A stretch of 64,000 bases of DNA, from the NCBI GenBank assembly GCA_014727915.1, contig WJMO01000006.1, positions 329,882 through 393,881 of the forward strand, in the 5' to 3' direction. Shown here piece after piece: positions 19,260-27,365 of the stretch. The stretch's first letter is position 1, and the number at the start of each line of letters is the position of its first letter. The stretch comes from Candidatus Altarchaeales archaeon (GTDB lineage Archaea; Altiarchaeota; Altiarchaeia; IMC4; SCGC-AAA252-I15). Below the pieces are notes generated by a model. The model had not been told where the DNA came from and did no database searches. It saw nothing but the letters and a program-made list of their open reading frames with translations. Both the position numbers and the translations under genes were made by a program.

Positions 19260-19514
19260 TCAGATCATGTTGAAGAAGTGGAGCACGACCAAAGCCCCCA
19301 CGCCGGGTATGCCGAACAACGCGCATACCAGCACGGTCGCAAGGTTCACTGGTATCCACCAGCCCAGGTAGTGGTTTAGGAAGAATAGGATCAGGACTCC
19401 CGCCAAACCGTTCACCAAGAGAATTGAGGCTTTTACTGCTAGCTTCTTTATGAGAGACCAGAATAACACTAGAAACGCCAGCAATATGACCGCTGCTGCG
19501 ATGTATTCGATCAT
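19260..19514 (-). CDS. BofA-like small membrane protein
   Basis: An 84-residue protein with three hydrophobic segments, matching the family named after the Bacillus pro-sigma-K processing inhibitor BofA: the conserved middle is LLVNGLAGVLILFFLNHYL and the conserved end FGIPGVGALVVLHF. In Bacillus BofA inhibits a membrane protease; archaea lack sigma K, so the role here is unknown. It starts one base after the stop of the KaiC-like ATPase gene and should be co-expressed with it. Confidence 0.82.
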   Translation of the reverse strand: MIEYIAAAVILLAFLVLFWSLIKKLAVKASILLVNGLAGVLILFFLNHYLGWWIPVNLATVLVCALFGIPGVGALVVLHFFNMI

Positions 19515-19515
19515 C

Positions 19516-20196
19516 CTAGACCAGGACCTTCTCGTTGGGATAGAGTATCATGCCCCCTTTGCCAAGGCGGTATACTATCTCCTGCTTTGTGTGGTCGGTG
19601 CCGCGCATCTTGAACACCTCCAAAGTCCGCACCCGCTCCTGGCCGATCTTCACATAGTACAGGTGGATGATCGTGTCTACCAGGTATTCGACGCCGAACC
19701 GTGCAGCGCCGGACTCGACTTCGCTCGTGACCAGCACCGTCGCACCCCACTTCTCCATGGCCTCGAACAACACCATCAACGCGTTCCTCTGGGCTGTCTC
19801 CGCGTTGTATGCTAGCATGAGCGCGGTGACACTGTCCAAGACCACCCTCTTGATCTGATGGGGTTTGAAGTACTCCTCGAAGCTTATAAGCCCCTGGTCG
19901 AGGAGGTTCCTCATCTCCGAGACTGTTGTCTTGTGGAATATGAGCTTGCCCTCGTCTTCGAGCTTCTGCATGTCGAAGCCGAAACCTTCCATGTTACTGT
20001 AGAACTTGTCCCTCTTCTCCTCCACTGAGACGTAAAGGCATGTCTCCCCGGCCTCGGCGCCTGCCATAATGTAATGGACGGAGAACACGGACTTTCCGCA
20101 GCCGGGCTCCCCTGCTATCAGATTGATGCTCCCCGGCTTAAGACCCCCGCCTATGAGCTCGTCCAATCCCTTAACTCCGGTGGACAACCGTTCCAT
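19516..20196 (-). CDS. KaiC/RadA-superfamily ATPase (single KaiC domain)
   Basis: A 226-residue single-domain RecA-fold ATPase of the KaiC type. It opens with the family's STGVKGLDELIGGGL, has Walker A GEPGCGKS (29-36), the catalytic-Glu pair region VSVEEKRDK, and Walker B VVLDSVTAL (about 115-123). Single-domain KaiC-like proteins are common in archaea and take part in signalling, including archaellum regulation (FlaH is a relative), but this one has no archaellum neighbours. It forms a two-gene unit with the BofA-like protein. A TATA element lies 20-30 bp upstream of 20196. Specific partner unknown. Confidence 0.9.
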   Translation of the reverse strand: MERLSTGVKGLDELIGGGLKPGSINLIAGEPGCGKSVFSVHYIMAGAEAGETCLYVSVEEKRDKFYSNMEGFGFDMQKLEDEGKLIFHKTTVSEMRNLLDQGLISFEEYFKPHQIKRVVLDSVTALMLAYNAETAQRNALMVLFEAMEKWGATVLVTSEVESGAARFGVEYLVDTIIHLYYVKIGQERVRTLEVFKMRGTDHTKQEIVYRLGKGGMILYPNEKVLV

Positions 20197-20244
20197 GTGA
20201 AAGAATGAGAATATAAAATTAAATAGGGGATGTTTTCACCGGGT

Positions 20245-20450
20245 CATCCTGTGCCTGCCACCACCAGGGGACTGTCTATCAACCCGGGCGGAGAAACGGT
20301 CGAATACTCCCTGATAGTTTGTGAGAGGGTCGGGCGGGGTGAAAAAACACCGGGGGGTCGACGACAACCCCGTCCGCGGAAGACATAAGAGAACAGGGGA
20401 AACACAGGCATAATACCGGTCAGAGTAAAGAAGCTTCAGAGAGTCCAGGG
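20245..20450 (+). ncRNA. Structured intergenic region, possible ncRNA, family unknown
   Basis: The 316 bp between the KaiC-like gene and tRNA-Pro contains nested complementary segments on the plus strand: CCTGTG near 20249 with CACAGG near 20403; CTATCA near 20276 with TGATAG near 20312; and CGGGCGGGG near 20331 with CCCCGTCCG near 20368. A TATA-like TATAAAATTAAATA near 20210-20223 would start plus-strand transcription near here. It lacks the conserved blocks of SRP, 5S or RNase P RNA and has no C/D boxes. It may equally be a long leader for tRNA-Pro. Confidence 0.35.
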
Positions 20451-20513
20451 GGGGCCAGATTAATGCGACGCATTCTTTTAACCTGTGCTCCTCTAATAAT
20501 ATCCTGTCAATCC

Positions 20514-20586
20514 GGGACCGTGGGGTAGCTTGGTATCCTTCTAGCTTTGGGAGCTAGTGACTCGAGTTCGAATCTCGGCGGTCCCA
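20514..20586 (+). tRNA. tRNA-Pro(UGG)
   Basis: A 73-nt, intronless tRNA: acceptor GGGACCG/CGGTCCC, anticodon stem-loop CTAGC-TTTGGGA-GCTAG with UGG, T arm CTCGAGTTCGAATCTCGGC-like with the invariant TTCGAAT, and A73. CCA is not encoded. It lies between two divergent or convergent units and probably has its own promoter (TAATAATAT near 20495). Confidence 0.96.
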
Positions 20587-20602
20587 ACCCTTATTTTCTT
20601 CT

Positions 20603-21082
20603 CTATTCTTCGTGCCATAGGTTTTTCAGCATCTTACGGCCGTACGGGAGGTCCATTATCAGGGTGTTCAGGTAGGCAGCGCACCTTCGGGAGTTCAGTT
20701 CTCCATCGGTTTGCTGCTGGAAGTCCGCTTCCACCGCGGCGCGGGCTGACTTCCGGCCTTTAACATTGGCGCCGGTCAGGTCGGCGAGAGCGTCCATGAC
20801 CTCTCTCCTCTCATCCCTCCTTAGGCTGGCAGCCAACTCTAGGAAGGTCGAGGATACCATCCTCCCCCAGTCCGGTTTCAGAGGTTCCAGGTCTAGCCTC
20901 TGCCCCTCTACCATACGGCCGGGGCGGGCATGATGGCGGTCCAATCGCATCCTCTGCCAGCCAGTCCTCTTATCGGCGAGGACTTCGGCAAGTTCCATGG
21001 CAGACTCCAGCGCATCATAGGACACTGTACTATGCTCTTCTCCCTTGTCTTTCCTATTTTTTACCGACTTTTCGCCTTTCAT
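20603..21082 (-). CDS. Hypothetical protein, tandem with a possible paralogue
   Basis: A 159-residue soluble, Arg/Lys- and Glu-rich protein with no recognised domain or membrane segment. Predicted helices dominate. The segment SLRRDERREVMDALADLTG (about 87-105) resembles TLSKRPRDELLDALAEREG in the gene just upstream, and the last third (DGELNSRRCAAYLNTLIMDLP) resembles part of the ORF at 13056-13295. Its ATG overlaps the upstream stop by 4 bp, so the pair is translationally coupled; this supports both being real genes. The operon continues upstream to RNase Z and HisD. Function unknown. Confidence 0.7.
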   Translation of the reverse strand: MKGEKSVKNRKDKGEEHSTVSYDALESAMELAEVLADKRTGWQRMRLDRHHARPGRMVEGQRLDLEPLKPDWGRMVSSTFLELAASLRRDERREVMDALADLTGANVKGRKSARAAVEADFQQQTDGELNSRRCAAYLNTLIMDLPYGRKMLKNLWHEE

Positions 21083-21612
21083 CTTCCAATGAGCTTTTGG
21101 GGAGGGGTGGGCAGGTCCATTGTACGTAGTTTCTCATGTCCCAGAACTTCATCGGCGTGGGGTAGAGCAGTCAGCAATTTGTAGATGATAACAGAAGACT
21201 GAAACGATGTCTTCCTGACAACATCCTCGTTGCTAAGAGAGCCCAGGTCGCCTATGGGATGGGGTTCATCCAGTTTTTTCTTCATTAGCTCCTCTATCTG
21301 ATCGTTTGTGTTGAGTTTGGTGCCTTCCCTCTCGGCCAGTGCGTCCAAGAGCTCATCCCTCGGTCGCTTGGAGAGGGTCGTGGTCAGCAGGTGTATGGCA
21401 TACCTCGCCATCACTTCCTCTACTGGTCGGGGGTTATCCCGCTGTCCATTGTAGGTTAGATACTCTCTAAGGTGGGATGCCATGTTACGCTGTGTCATGA
21501 ATGCAGTGAGAGGTTCTTCCAAGGGCAACGGGGTCTGCTCTACAGTCGGGGTACGGTCATCTTCTGGCGGCTTGTATATCTTCAGCTTGAACCTTCTGGT
21601 TTGTTTCTTCAT
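21079..21612 (-). CDS. Hypothetical protein, tandem with a possible paralogue
   Basis: A 177-residue soluble protein with a basic start, a proline-rich linker (about 14-35) and a helical remainder. The block RPRDELLDALAEREGTKLN (about 83-101) matches the next gene in the operon. The end, after SSVIIYKLLTALPHADEVLGHEKL, is proline-rich (DLPTPPQKLIGR). It starts 9 bp after RNase Z and overlaps the next gene by 4 bp. No domain recognised; it could be an RNA-binding or regulatory protein, but nothing in the sequence proves it. Confidence 0.7.
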   Translation of the reverse strand: MKKQTRRFKLKIYKPPEDDRTPTVEQTPLPLEEPLTAFMTQRNMASHLREYLTYNGQRDNPRPVEEVMARYAIHLLTTTLSKRPRDELLDALAEREGTKLNTNDQIEELMKKKLDEPHPIGDLGSLSNEDVVRKTSFQSSVIIYKLLTALPHADEVLGHEKLRTMDLPTPPQKLIGR

Positions 21613-21621
21613 CTTCCCGAT

Positions 21622-22530
21622 TCACCAGTGTTTTCCTATCTTCACCTTCAATAGGTCCTCTGCGACATACGATTCAGGGAACACCTCCCGGGCCTCTTCC
21701 AGAAGAGCGTCTGGTTCAGGGTAGCGTTGGCTTATGTGGGTGAGGTATAGCTTCTTGACCCCTGCCTTCTTAGCTACTTCAGCAGCCTGCCTGGCGGTGG
21801 AGTGGGCGGCGTCCTCCGTGGCCTCCAGGTCAGCGTGACTGAACATGCTCTCGTGTATTAGCAAGTCAGCACCCTCAGCCAATTTTACAACAGCCCTGCA
21901 AAGTCTTGTATCGCCCGTGTAGACGACTTTCCTGCCGTCTATGGGGGGGTCAAGAACCTGCTCTGGAGCTATGGTTTTGCCGTTCACCTCGACCGGATCT
22001 CCGTCAGCGAGCTTTGTGAACAGCGGACCCACCGGCACTCCCAGGTCGATGGCGGTCTGGCGGTTGAATTTGCGGTGCGGGTCCTCGGTGAAGCAGTAGG
22101 CTAGGCTGTTCCTTGTGTGGTCGGTGTTAGCCGCGGATATGGCATACCTGTCTCCGCGGTACACTTCGCCTGCTCCGACCTCGTGGGTGTCGACGGTGAG
22201 ATGATCCAGCCGGAAGGTGCCGACCGTGAGGAGCTTTTCCATCGCGTCCTTCATGCCGGCGGGGCCGTATATGTTGAGGGGCCTCTCCCTTTCAAGGAAG
22301 TCCATCGACTGTATCATGCCGCCGAGGCCGAGGAAGTGGTCTGCGTGGAGGTGTGTGATGAATATGTTGTTGAGGTTCATGAAGTTCAATCCTGCGAATC
22401 TCATCTGGCGTTGGGTGCCCTCGCCGCAGTCGAAGAGCATGTGCTCCCCGAGGTAGTCCAGGTGTATTGAACTCAAGCCCCGCTTGTCTGTTGGTATGCA
22501 CCCGCTGGTGCCGAGGAACGTAACCTCCAT
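21622..22530 (-). CDS. rnz: Ribonuclease Z (tRNA 3' endonuclease)
   Basis: A 302-residue metallo-beta-lactamase-fold endonuclease that cuts pre-tRNA after the discriminator base, essential because tRNA genes here lack CCA. Metal ligands are clear: THLHADHFLGLGG (HxHxDH, about 58-70), the downstream His near residue 136 region, YTGDTRLC (about 202-209) and LTHISQRY near the end (about 263-270). The N-terminal FLGTSGCIPTDKRGLSSIHL matches archaeal RNase Z. Length is normal. It follows hisD by 8 bp and precedes two unknown genes in the same operon. Confidence 0.95.
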   Translation of the reverse strand: MEVTFLGTSGCIPTDKRGLSSIHLDYLGEHMLFDCGEGTQRQMRFAGLNFMNLNNIFITHLHADHFLGLGGMIQSMDFLERERPLNIYGPAGMKDAMEKLLTVGTFRLDHLTVDTHEVGAGEVYRGDRYAISAANTDHTRNSLAYCFTEDPHRKFNRQTAIDLGVPVGPLFTKLADGDPVEVNGKTIAPEQVLDPPIDGRKVVYTGDTRLCRAVVKLAEGADLLIHESMFSHADLEATEDAAHSTARQAAEVAKKAGVKKLYLTHISQRYPEPDALLEEAREVFPESYVAEDLLKVKIGKHW

Positions 22531-22538
22531 TTTCTCCC

Positions 22539-23801
22539 TTAAAGCCTTTTTTCCACGCTCTTGCTGTGCTCCATCAGGCCCTCCTCTTCCGCCAGAGTTC
22601 TTATCGTCTTGGAAAGTGACTTCAATCCCTTCCTTGTTATCTTCTGCACGCTAGTGGATTTTAGGTAGTCCCTGACCGAGAGTTGGCTGCTGAATCTGGC
22701 AGCTCCCCCGGTGGGAAGAACGTGGTTACCCCCGGATGCGTAGTCGCCTGCGGCCACCGGACTGTAGGGTCCGATGAATATGGCGCCCGCATTGACTATC
22801 TTCTTGGATAGGTCGTCGGGGCTCTTAGCAATTATCTCGACGTGTTCGGCAGCGTAGTCATTGGCGAACCGCAGAGAGTCCGATATGGATTTTGTTTTAA
22901 TAATTGAGAAATTATCAATGCTTTTTGATATTATTTCAATTCTTTTCGAAGATGTTTTTTGCGTTTCTACTAGGGACTTGACCGCCCCCACGAGGCTTTT
23001 GGAGTCGGTAACGAGAACGCATTTGGCGTCAGGGTCGTGCTCGGCCTGGGCCATCACATCGGAAGCTATGAACTCCGGGTCGGCCGAGTCGTCTGCGACT
23101 ATCAGGACCTCGCTGGGACCTGCGGGCATGTCTATGTCGACCTCTCCGTAGACGAGCATCTTGGCGGCGGTGACGTACTTGTTGCCAGGACCCACTATCT
23201 TGTCGACCTTAGACACGGACTCTGTCCCATAGGCGAGGGCCGCTATGCCATGAGGTCCGCCCACCATGTAGACCTCGTCCACGCCAACGACCTTGCATGC
23301 TGCGAGCACAACATCGGATATGGGCGGCGGCGACGCCACCACCACCCTCTCGACACCTACCACCTCCGCAGGGGTTGCAGTCATAAGGAGGGTGGATGGA
23401 TAAGCTGCCCTCCCTCCTGGGACGTAGCATCCCACACTGGACACTGGGGTCATCCTCTCGCCGGCAGTGACGCCGTCTTCTACGACCATGGACCATTCGC
23501 TGTCCACCCTCTGATACTGGGCGGTGTGGAGAGACTCTATGTTGGAGTGGGCGTGTTCCAACGCCTCGATGACCGATATGTCAACCCTCGAATATGCTTC
23601 TTGTATCTGTTCCTCACCCACCCTCAGGGAATCTAGCTTTACCTTGTCGAATTTCTCCGTGTATTCCAGTAGGGCCCTGTCACCCCTTCTCCGCACGTCC
23701 TTGACTATGCCAGCGACATAGTCCAATAGGCCTGAGTAGTCAGGTGAGTCCCGCCTTAATACGATTTCAAGGTCGTCTTTGCCGTATTCGAATGTCTTCA
23801 T
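22539..23801 (-). CDS. hisD: Histidinol dehydrogenase
   Basis: A 420-residue NAD-dependent enzyme oxidising L-histidinol to L-histidine in two steps. Signature regions seen: [24 protein letters not shown] (about 128-151), [14 protein letters not shown] (about 203-216), [14 protein letters not shown] and the catalytic YAAEHVEI (Glu-His pair, about 315-322), with Zn-ligand [14 protein letters not shown] near 360. Length is normal. A TATA-like TTAAATAG about 25 bp upstream supports the ATG at 23801. It starts an operon with RNase Z and two unknown genes. HisC is at 39337; the pathway is otherwise scattered. Confidence 0.96.
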   Translation of the reverse strand: MKTFEYGKDDLEIVLRRDSPDYSGLLDYVAGIVKDVRRRGDRALLEYTEKFDKVKLDSLRVGEEQIQEAYSRVDISVIEALEHAHSNIESLHTAQYQRVDSEWSMVVEDGVTAGERMTPVSSVGCYVPGGRAAYPSTLLMTATPAEVVGVERVVVASPPPISDVVLAACKVVGVDEVYMVGGPHGIAALAYGTESVSKVDKIVGPGNKYVTAAKMLVYGEVDIDMPAGPSEVLIVADDSADPEFIASDVMAQAEHDPDAKCVLVTDSKSLVGAVKSLVETQKTSSKRIEIISKSIDNFSIIKTKSISDSLRFANDYAAEHVEIIAKSPDDLSKKIVNAGAIFIGPYSPVAAGDYASGGNHVLPTGGAARFSSQLSVRDYLKSTSVQKITRKGLKSLSKTIRTLAEEEGLMEHSKSVEKRL

Positions 23802-23824
23802 CAGATAAAAATTAGCCAGTCAAA

Positions 23825-24601
23825 CTATTTAACCCTGACCAGCAGGTACACTGCTGGGTTGACCACGCTCAGATACGTGTAGACAACCGCCTGAACCATC
23901 CTGGCCAGCGCAAAGGCTGATAGGGAAATCAGAGTGAGCGAATCGTTTATTTCCGCTGTTAGAACCAGGATCATCGTGGAAAGCGCTAGGAATGCGAAGA
24001 GGGAATTCAAGCCTGTGAGTTCCTTCCAGTTCTCCAGCCCGAGCTTGAAGCTGTTCCGGAAGCTGTCATTCACCCCCTTACCTTCCAAGACCGCCATCGG
24101 AACCACGAAGAACACAAACACCGAGAAAGCTATGATTAGCGCGATTCCGGACAGGGCTGCCAGCACCGTGAAGGCGAAAAAGCCCGTCAGCGCATGGAGT
24201 ATCTGGAAGAAAGCGGCCACAGTGGAGACGAACACCAGGCTTGCGAATACCGCACAGCCCAGCGCCAAGACCACCTTCCACGCCTTGAGAGCGTCCTTCA
24301 ATGCGAGTGAAAGGCCTACGTCCCCTGATGACTTCAGGTCGGCGACCATCCGAGGATACATTGCATAGGAGAGTATGTCCACCACATAGAGTAGGGGAAG
24401 GGCGGCGAAGAGGATTGCTGTCTTCCACAGGAACACTGAGACCATCTCCGGGTCTTTCATCAGGACGAAGTCCGCTGTTATCCCTATCGAATATAGCGTG
24501 AAGATTGTGTATAGTGCAGTGGTGAGCATCCGCGGAAGGAACATCTTGGGGTGTGACCTGAGCATCTTGAACGAGTCTCTCAGAACAGCAGCCAATTCCA
24601 T
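23825..24601 (-). CDS. Six-span membrane protein, DUF7847-like
   Basis: A 258-residue integral membrane protein with about six hydrophobic segments and a short N-terminal amphipathic start (LRDSFKMLRSHPKMFLP) typical of archaeal proteins grouped with DUF7847/'glycerophosphoryl diester phosphodiesterase membrane domain'. The duplicated pattern KDALKAWKVVLAL and RNSFKLGLENWKELTG is typical of these. Function is unknown. It lies 23 bp upstream of hisD on the same strand and is divergent from two small membrane-protein genes; start at 24601 follows a plausible leader. Confidence 0.7.
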   Translation of the reverse strand: MELAAVLRDSFKMLRSHPKMFLPRMLTTALYTIFTLYSIGITADFVLMKDPEMVSVFLWKTAILFAALPLLYVVDILSYAMYPRMVADLKSSGDVGLSLALKDALKAWKVVLALGCAVFASLVFVSTVAAFFQILHALTGFFAFTVLAALSGIALIIAFSVFVFFVVPMAVLEGKGVNDSFRNSFKLGLENWKELTGLNSLFAFLALSTMILVLTAEINDSLTLISLSAFALARMVQAVVYTYLSVVNPAVYLLVRVK

Positions 24602-24670
24602 GTAATGTTATGTGCTGGGCTGGTTTTATGCTGAAAATCTGATTTTATCACAGGAGGTGAGGGGGAAGGT

Positions 24671-24945
24671 TTGCTGGATTCCGTCCTTAGGACGGGTTTC
24701 AAAGCAGGATTCCTGATCATGATTTTTGGCCTGGCACTTTACTATGTGAGTGTCTTCGAGCGGACCAGAAGACTGGGCATAGACTTCAGCTTCGTATGTT
24801 GGATGTTCAACTTCCTGCCGCCGTGGCTCAGGTCGGGTGTTTTGGGGGGGCTATTGTGCCGGGTTTTTCCATACTGTTTGGGGCGGTCAGGGATACCATT
24901 AGGATATTATGTGACAGCCTGTCAGGAAGAGGGGGTTATTGCTAG
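24671..24945 (+). pseudogene. Small membrane protein gene with a frameshift in a G-run
   Basis: Starts with TTG at 24671, behind GGAGGTGA (24652-24659), and codes MLDSVLRTGFKAGFLIMIFGLALYYVS, closely like the start of the next gene (LLLRIGFKVGFITAVIGLVMMYY). The frame runs on after seven Gs (24844-24850) into low-quality sequence. If one G is reread or was lost, translation continues GAIVPGFSILFGAVRDTIRILCDSL to a stop at 24943-24945, giving about 91 residues whose second membrane segment then parallels the neighbour. So this is a degraded copy, a sequencing error, or a programmed -1 frameshift site. Confidence 0.6.
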
Positions 24946-24975
24946 TTTTTTAATCCTCCAATCCGATTCTTTTCT

Positions 24976-25293
24976 ATGGGCAAATGGAAGGACGCCTTCG
25001 ACCTGTTACTCCGTATCGGCTTCAAAGTTGGTTTCATCACCGCAGTTATTGGACTGGTGATGATGTACTATCAGATGCTGGCTGACGCCTTCATGCCGTT
25101 TTTGAGGTATATCCGGCTTTTGGAGGCCTTCGAAGCGAATCCCGGATGGGTTAAGATATCCCTCTTGGGCGTCCTGGTGATGGTTGCCGTCTTGTTCACC
25201 ATGGTCGTTAGGGGGTGGGTGGAGGAGATGGCAGACATACTCTTCGATGACGATGATACTAGGGCTGTTGGCGTGCAGAGGCTAGACCCCTAG
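24976..25293 (+). CDS. Small two-span membrane protein, unknown
   Basis: A 105-residue protein with an amphipathic start, a transmembrane segment at about 17-35, a second at about 60-82, and an acidic tail (DDDDT). It is paralogous to the frameshifted gene just upstream. No family recognised. A TATA-like TTTTTTAATC about 25 bp upstream suggests a leaderless message. It ends inside the 3' end of the convergent CYTH gene (12-bp overlap). Confidence 0.65.
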   Translation: MGKWKDAFDLLLRIGFKVGFITAVIGLVMMYYQMLADAFMPFLRYIRLLEAFEANPGWVKISLLGVLVMVAVLFTMVVRGWVEEMADILFDDDDTRAVGVQRLDP

Positions 25294-25773
25294 TAGTTCG
25301 CTGTAGGTCTTGGTTGTCGCCTTTTCTTCGACCCCCAACTCCTTCAGTACTTCCATTATGCGGTCATGGTCTTCTGGTTCCTTGGATTCGACTTCCACGT
25401 ATTCTCCCAGTCCTTCAACGTCATCGCAGCATATTGTGAGCTCGCCAAGTTTGTAGGTCTTCCTCGTTTTCCTTATCGTGAAGGCTTTCTCGAATCCGAG
25501 GCGTTCCAGTAGCGGGTACGCGTCCTCTGTTACCGGGAACTCTATCTCCTCCCTTATCTTGAGGTCGGATTTTTTCTTGGGTCCCTTGTAGGTTAGCGCA
25601 TGACGTTCTGTTTTTCTGATGCGGAGGGCTTCGTCAGATTCTCGGAGGTCCCGGCAGGGGTGTTTGAAGTAGGTGTCTTCCTGGAATACGGTATCGACGT
25701 ATTCTGCCCCCAGGGATTTGACCTTTTCCTCGGCGCCCTGGCAGGGAGCCTTCGCCTCGACTTCAACCGTCAT
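25282..25773 (-). CDS. CYTH-domain protein (class IV adenylate cyclase / thiamine triphosphatase fold)
   Basis: A 163-residue CYTH (CyaB-thiamine triphosphatase) tunnel-fold protein. It opens with VEVEAKAP, the family's E-x-E-x-K phosphate-binding signature, and carries LRIRKTERHALTYKGPKK (about 50-67) and REEIEFP, further basic and acidic tunnel residues. Archaeal members are annotated class IV adenylate cyclases but many CYTH proteins hydrolyse triphosphates; activity here is not proven. The start at 25773 overlaps the stop of flpA by 4 bp (ATGA), which fixes it; the much longer open frame upstream is antisense-like overlap with flpA. Confidence 0.87.
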   Translation of the reverse strand: MTVEVEAKAPCQGAEEKVKSLGAEYVDTVFQEDTYFKHPCRDLRESDEALRIRKTERHALTYKGPKKKSDLKIREEIEFPVTEDAYPLLERLGFEKAFTIRKTRKTYKLGELTICCDDVEGLGEYVEVESKEPEDHDRIMEVLKELGVEEKATTKTYSELLGV

Positions 25774-26411
25774 TTCGCCTTCAGGTTCAACAGCATATGG
25801 TCTTCCTCGTAGGGTTCCAGGCTCAGCTGCTCGAGTATCTCGAACTTTTGTGTCAGCTTTTTCTTCTCCGCTTTGAATACTTTTTTGGGGTCTTTGGCGG
25901 AGTTTATGCTCCTTGCCTTTATTGATAGCAGGGCGTGTTTGAACTTGAAGGTGTCGTAGTTGTTCAAGAGTATTCCTGCCTGGTCTGGTTGGGCGACATC
26001 CTGGATTAGTACGTCTGCGTTTGCTATTGTGTTGCTGTACTCCCAGGGGTGGCGGGCGTCGGCGAGTATGGGTATCATGTTCTGCTTCCTGTCGCAGACC
26101 GGCAGTAGCTCGCGCATCATGCGCTTGCTGAATTCGACGCAGTATACGGTTTCGGCTATGTCGGCTATGTGGGAGGCTGTTGTCCCGGAGGATGCTCCCA
26201 GGTAGAGCACGGACGAGCCGGGGGATATTGGAAATGTCTTCATGCCTTTCGCGAGGGCTGCGGCGACCTTGCTGCGGTGGGGGTCCCACATCCTGTATTC
26301 CTTTCCCTTCTTCTTGACTGTCTTCTCGCCGTAGACCCTGTAGCCGGGCGTTTTGTTATGTGTCGCGAGCTTCCGGTCTATTAGGTAGACGCCGGGGAAC
26401 TTTTCCTTCAT
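25770..26411 (-). CDS. flpA: Fibrillarin-like 2'-O-methyltransferase
   Basis: A 213-residue SAM-dependent methyltransferase, the catalytic part of C/D box guide RNPs that methylate rRNA and tRNA riboses. The SAM-binding motif VLYLGASSGTTASHIAD (about 67-83), catalytic-region DARHPWEYSN and VLIQDVAQPDQA (about 132-143) are characteristic. Length matches archaeal fibrillarin. I chose 26411 (MKEKFPGVYLID) over an upstream ATG at 26513. Nop5, its usual operon partner, is not adjacent; instead it is coupled to the CYTH gene. A candidate C/D guide RNA lies at about 36540-36607. Confidence 0.95.
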   Translation of the reverse strand: MKEKFPGVYLIDRKLATHNKTPGYRVYGEKTVKKKGKEYRMWDPHRSKVAAALAKGMKTFPISPGSSVLYLGASSGTTASHIADIAETVYCVEFSKRMMRELLPVCDRKQNMIPILADARHPWEYSNTIANADVLIQDVAQPDQAGILLNNYDTFKFKHALLSIKARSINSAKDPKKVFKAEKKKLTQKFEILEQLSLEPYEEDHMLLNLKAK

Positions 26412-26448
26412 GAGGGTATATATTGATGAGATTATTAAATAGGTTCTA

Positions 26449-27360
26449 ATGAAGGGCATTACGATAGCCTTGTTCAGTTGCATGTTCCTGGGTTTGCAGC
26501 CCGTTTTCAGCAAGGTCCTCCTCAGCTACATGCCCCCCATAGTCTTGGCTGCCATAACCTCTTTCTCGGCTGCTCTGCTGCTGATATTCATCCTTGAGAT
26601 AGAGCACAAGATACGGGAGATAGAGGAGTTGAAGAGCCGTGAGGTTTTTGTCTTGGTATTTATCGGGCTTTTGAGCGGTTTCTTCGGTCAGCTTTTTTTC
26701 GTGAACGGGCTTGCCAAGACGACCGCAACCAACGCTGTTCTGCTGACGAGGACCAACTCGCTGTTGATCGCTATCTTCGGGGTGATGTTCCTCAAGGAGA
26801 AGCTGACGTTGAATCACATCGTCGGCTCTGTGATAATGTTCACGGGGGTCGCCATAATAGCGACTAAGAACTTCTCGGTTTCGCTCGAGCCCGCCCAGGG
26901 CGATGTTCTTTTGATCGGTGCCGCAGTCTGCTGGGCTTCTGCGAACATCATAATGAAGAGGTACATATGCTATCTGCCCCCGGAGGTCATAGTGATAGGC
27001 AGGCATGCCGTGGCAGGGATAGTTTTGACTTCTCTGACGTTTCAGCAGATACCTGCCGTCATCAACCTCCACATGCTTCCCTACCTGCTTGGCCTGGTCA
27101 TACTGGTGATAATCGTCGGCCAGTACCTGTGGTACTATTCGCTGGAGCATACGACCGCCGAGAACGTCGGGTTGATCTCGCTGACCATACCTTTCTTCGG
27201 GGTTTTGTACTCTGTTCTCCTTTTGGGCGAGCAGCTGACCCCGTATCAGATAGTCGGGGGCTCTCTTATCATCGCGGGTCTGGCTGTGGTTGAGATACAC
27301 CTGACGACATTGCATGACATCGAGTGCAGGATAAGGGGCGTGCATACGCCCCATCACTAG
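26449..27360 (+). CDS. DMT-superfamily (EamA) transporter
   Basis: A 303-residue membrane protein with ten predicted hydrophobic segments in two EamA repeats (about 1-140 and 150-292), the drug/metabolite transporter pattern; the repeat ends show GVMFLKEKLTLNHIVGSVIMFTGV and SVLLLGEQLTPYQIVGGSLIIAGL, the family's conserved tandem motifs. It probably exports a small metabolite; substrate unknown. The 37-bp gap to the divergent flpA gene holds a TATA-like ATTATTAAATAG about 25 bp before the ATG. It ends 5 bp before the convergent Hsp20 gene. Confidence 0.9.
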   Translation: MKGITIALFSCMFLGLQPVFSKVLLSYMPPIVLAAITSFSAALLLIFILEIEHKIREIEELKSREVFVLVFIGLLSGFFGQLFFVNGLAKTTATNAVLLTRTNSLLIAIFGVMFLKEKLTLNHIVGSVIMFTGVAIIATKNFSVSLEPAQGDVLLIGAAVCWASANIIMKRYICYLPPEVIVIGRHAVAGIVLTSLTFQQIPAVINLHMLPYLLGLVILVIIVGQYLWYYSLEHTTAENVGLISLTIPFFGVLYSVLLLGEQLTPYQIVGGSLIIAGLAVVEIHLTTLHDIECRIRGVHTPHH

Positions 27361-27365
27361 GTGGT

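Noticed and set aside
20245-20450. SRP RNA or RNase P RNA at this place
   Set aside because: No GGAAGGGAGCA-like helix 8 motif or GAGG-AAAGTCC block is present, and RNase P RNA is found elsewhere (9336-9630).
22861-23636. Open frames opposite hisD
   Set aside because: Antisense shadows without family features; hisD is complete and well supported.
25774-26289. N-terminal extension of the CYTH protein
   Set aside because: The extension overlaps flpA in another frame and reads as low-complexity Arg/Pro/Gln sequence; the ATGA overlap with flpA fixes the start at 25773.
26446-27357. 303-codon open frame opposite the DMT transporter
   Set aside because: It is an exact antisense shadow of a clear membrane transporter, with a Gln/Arg/Tyr-rich product of no recognisable family and no promoter.
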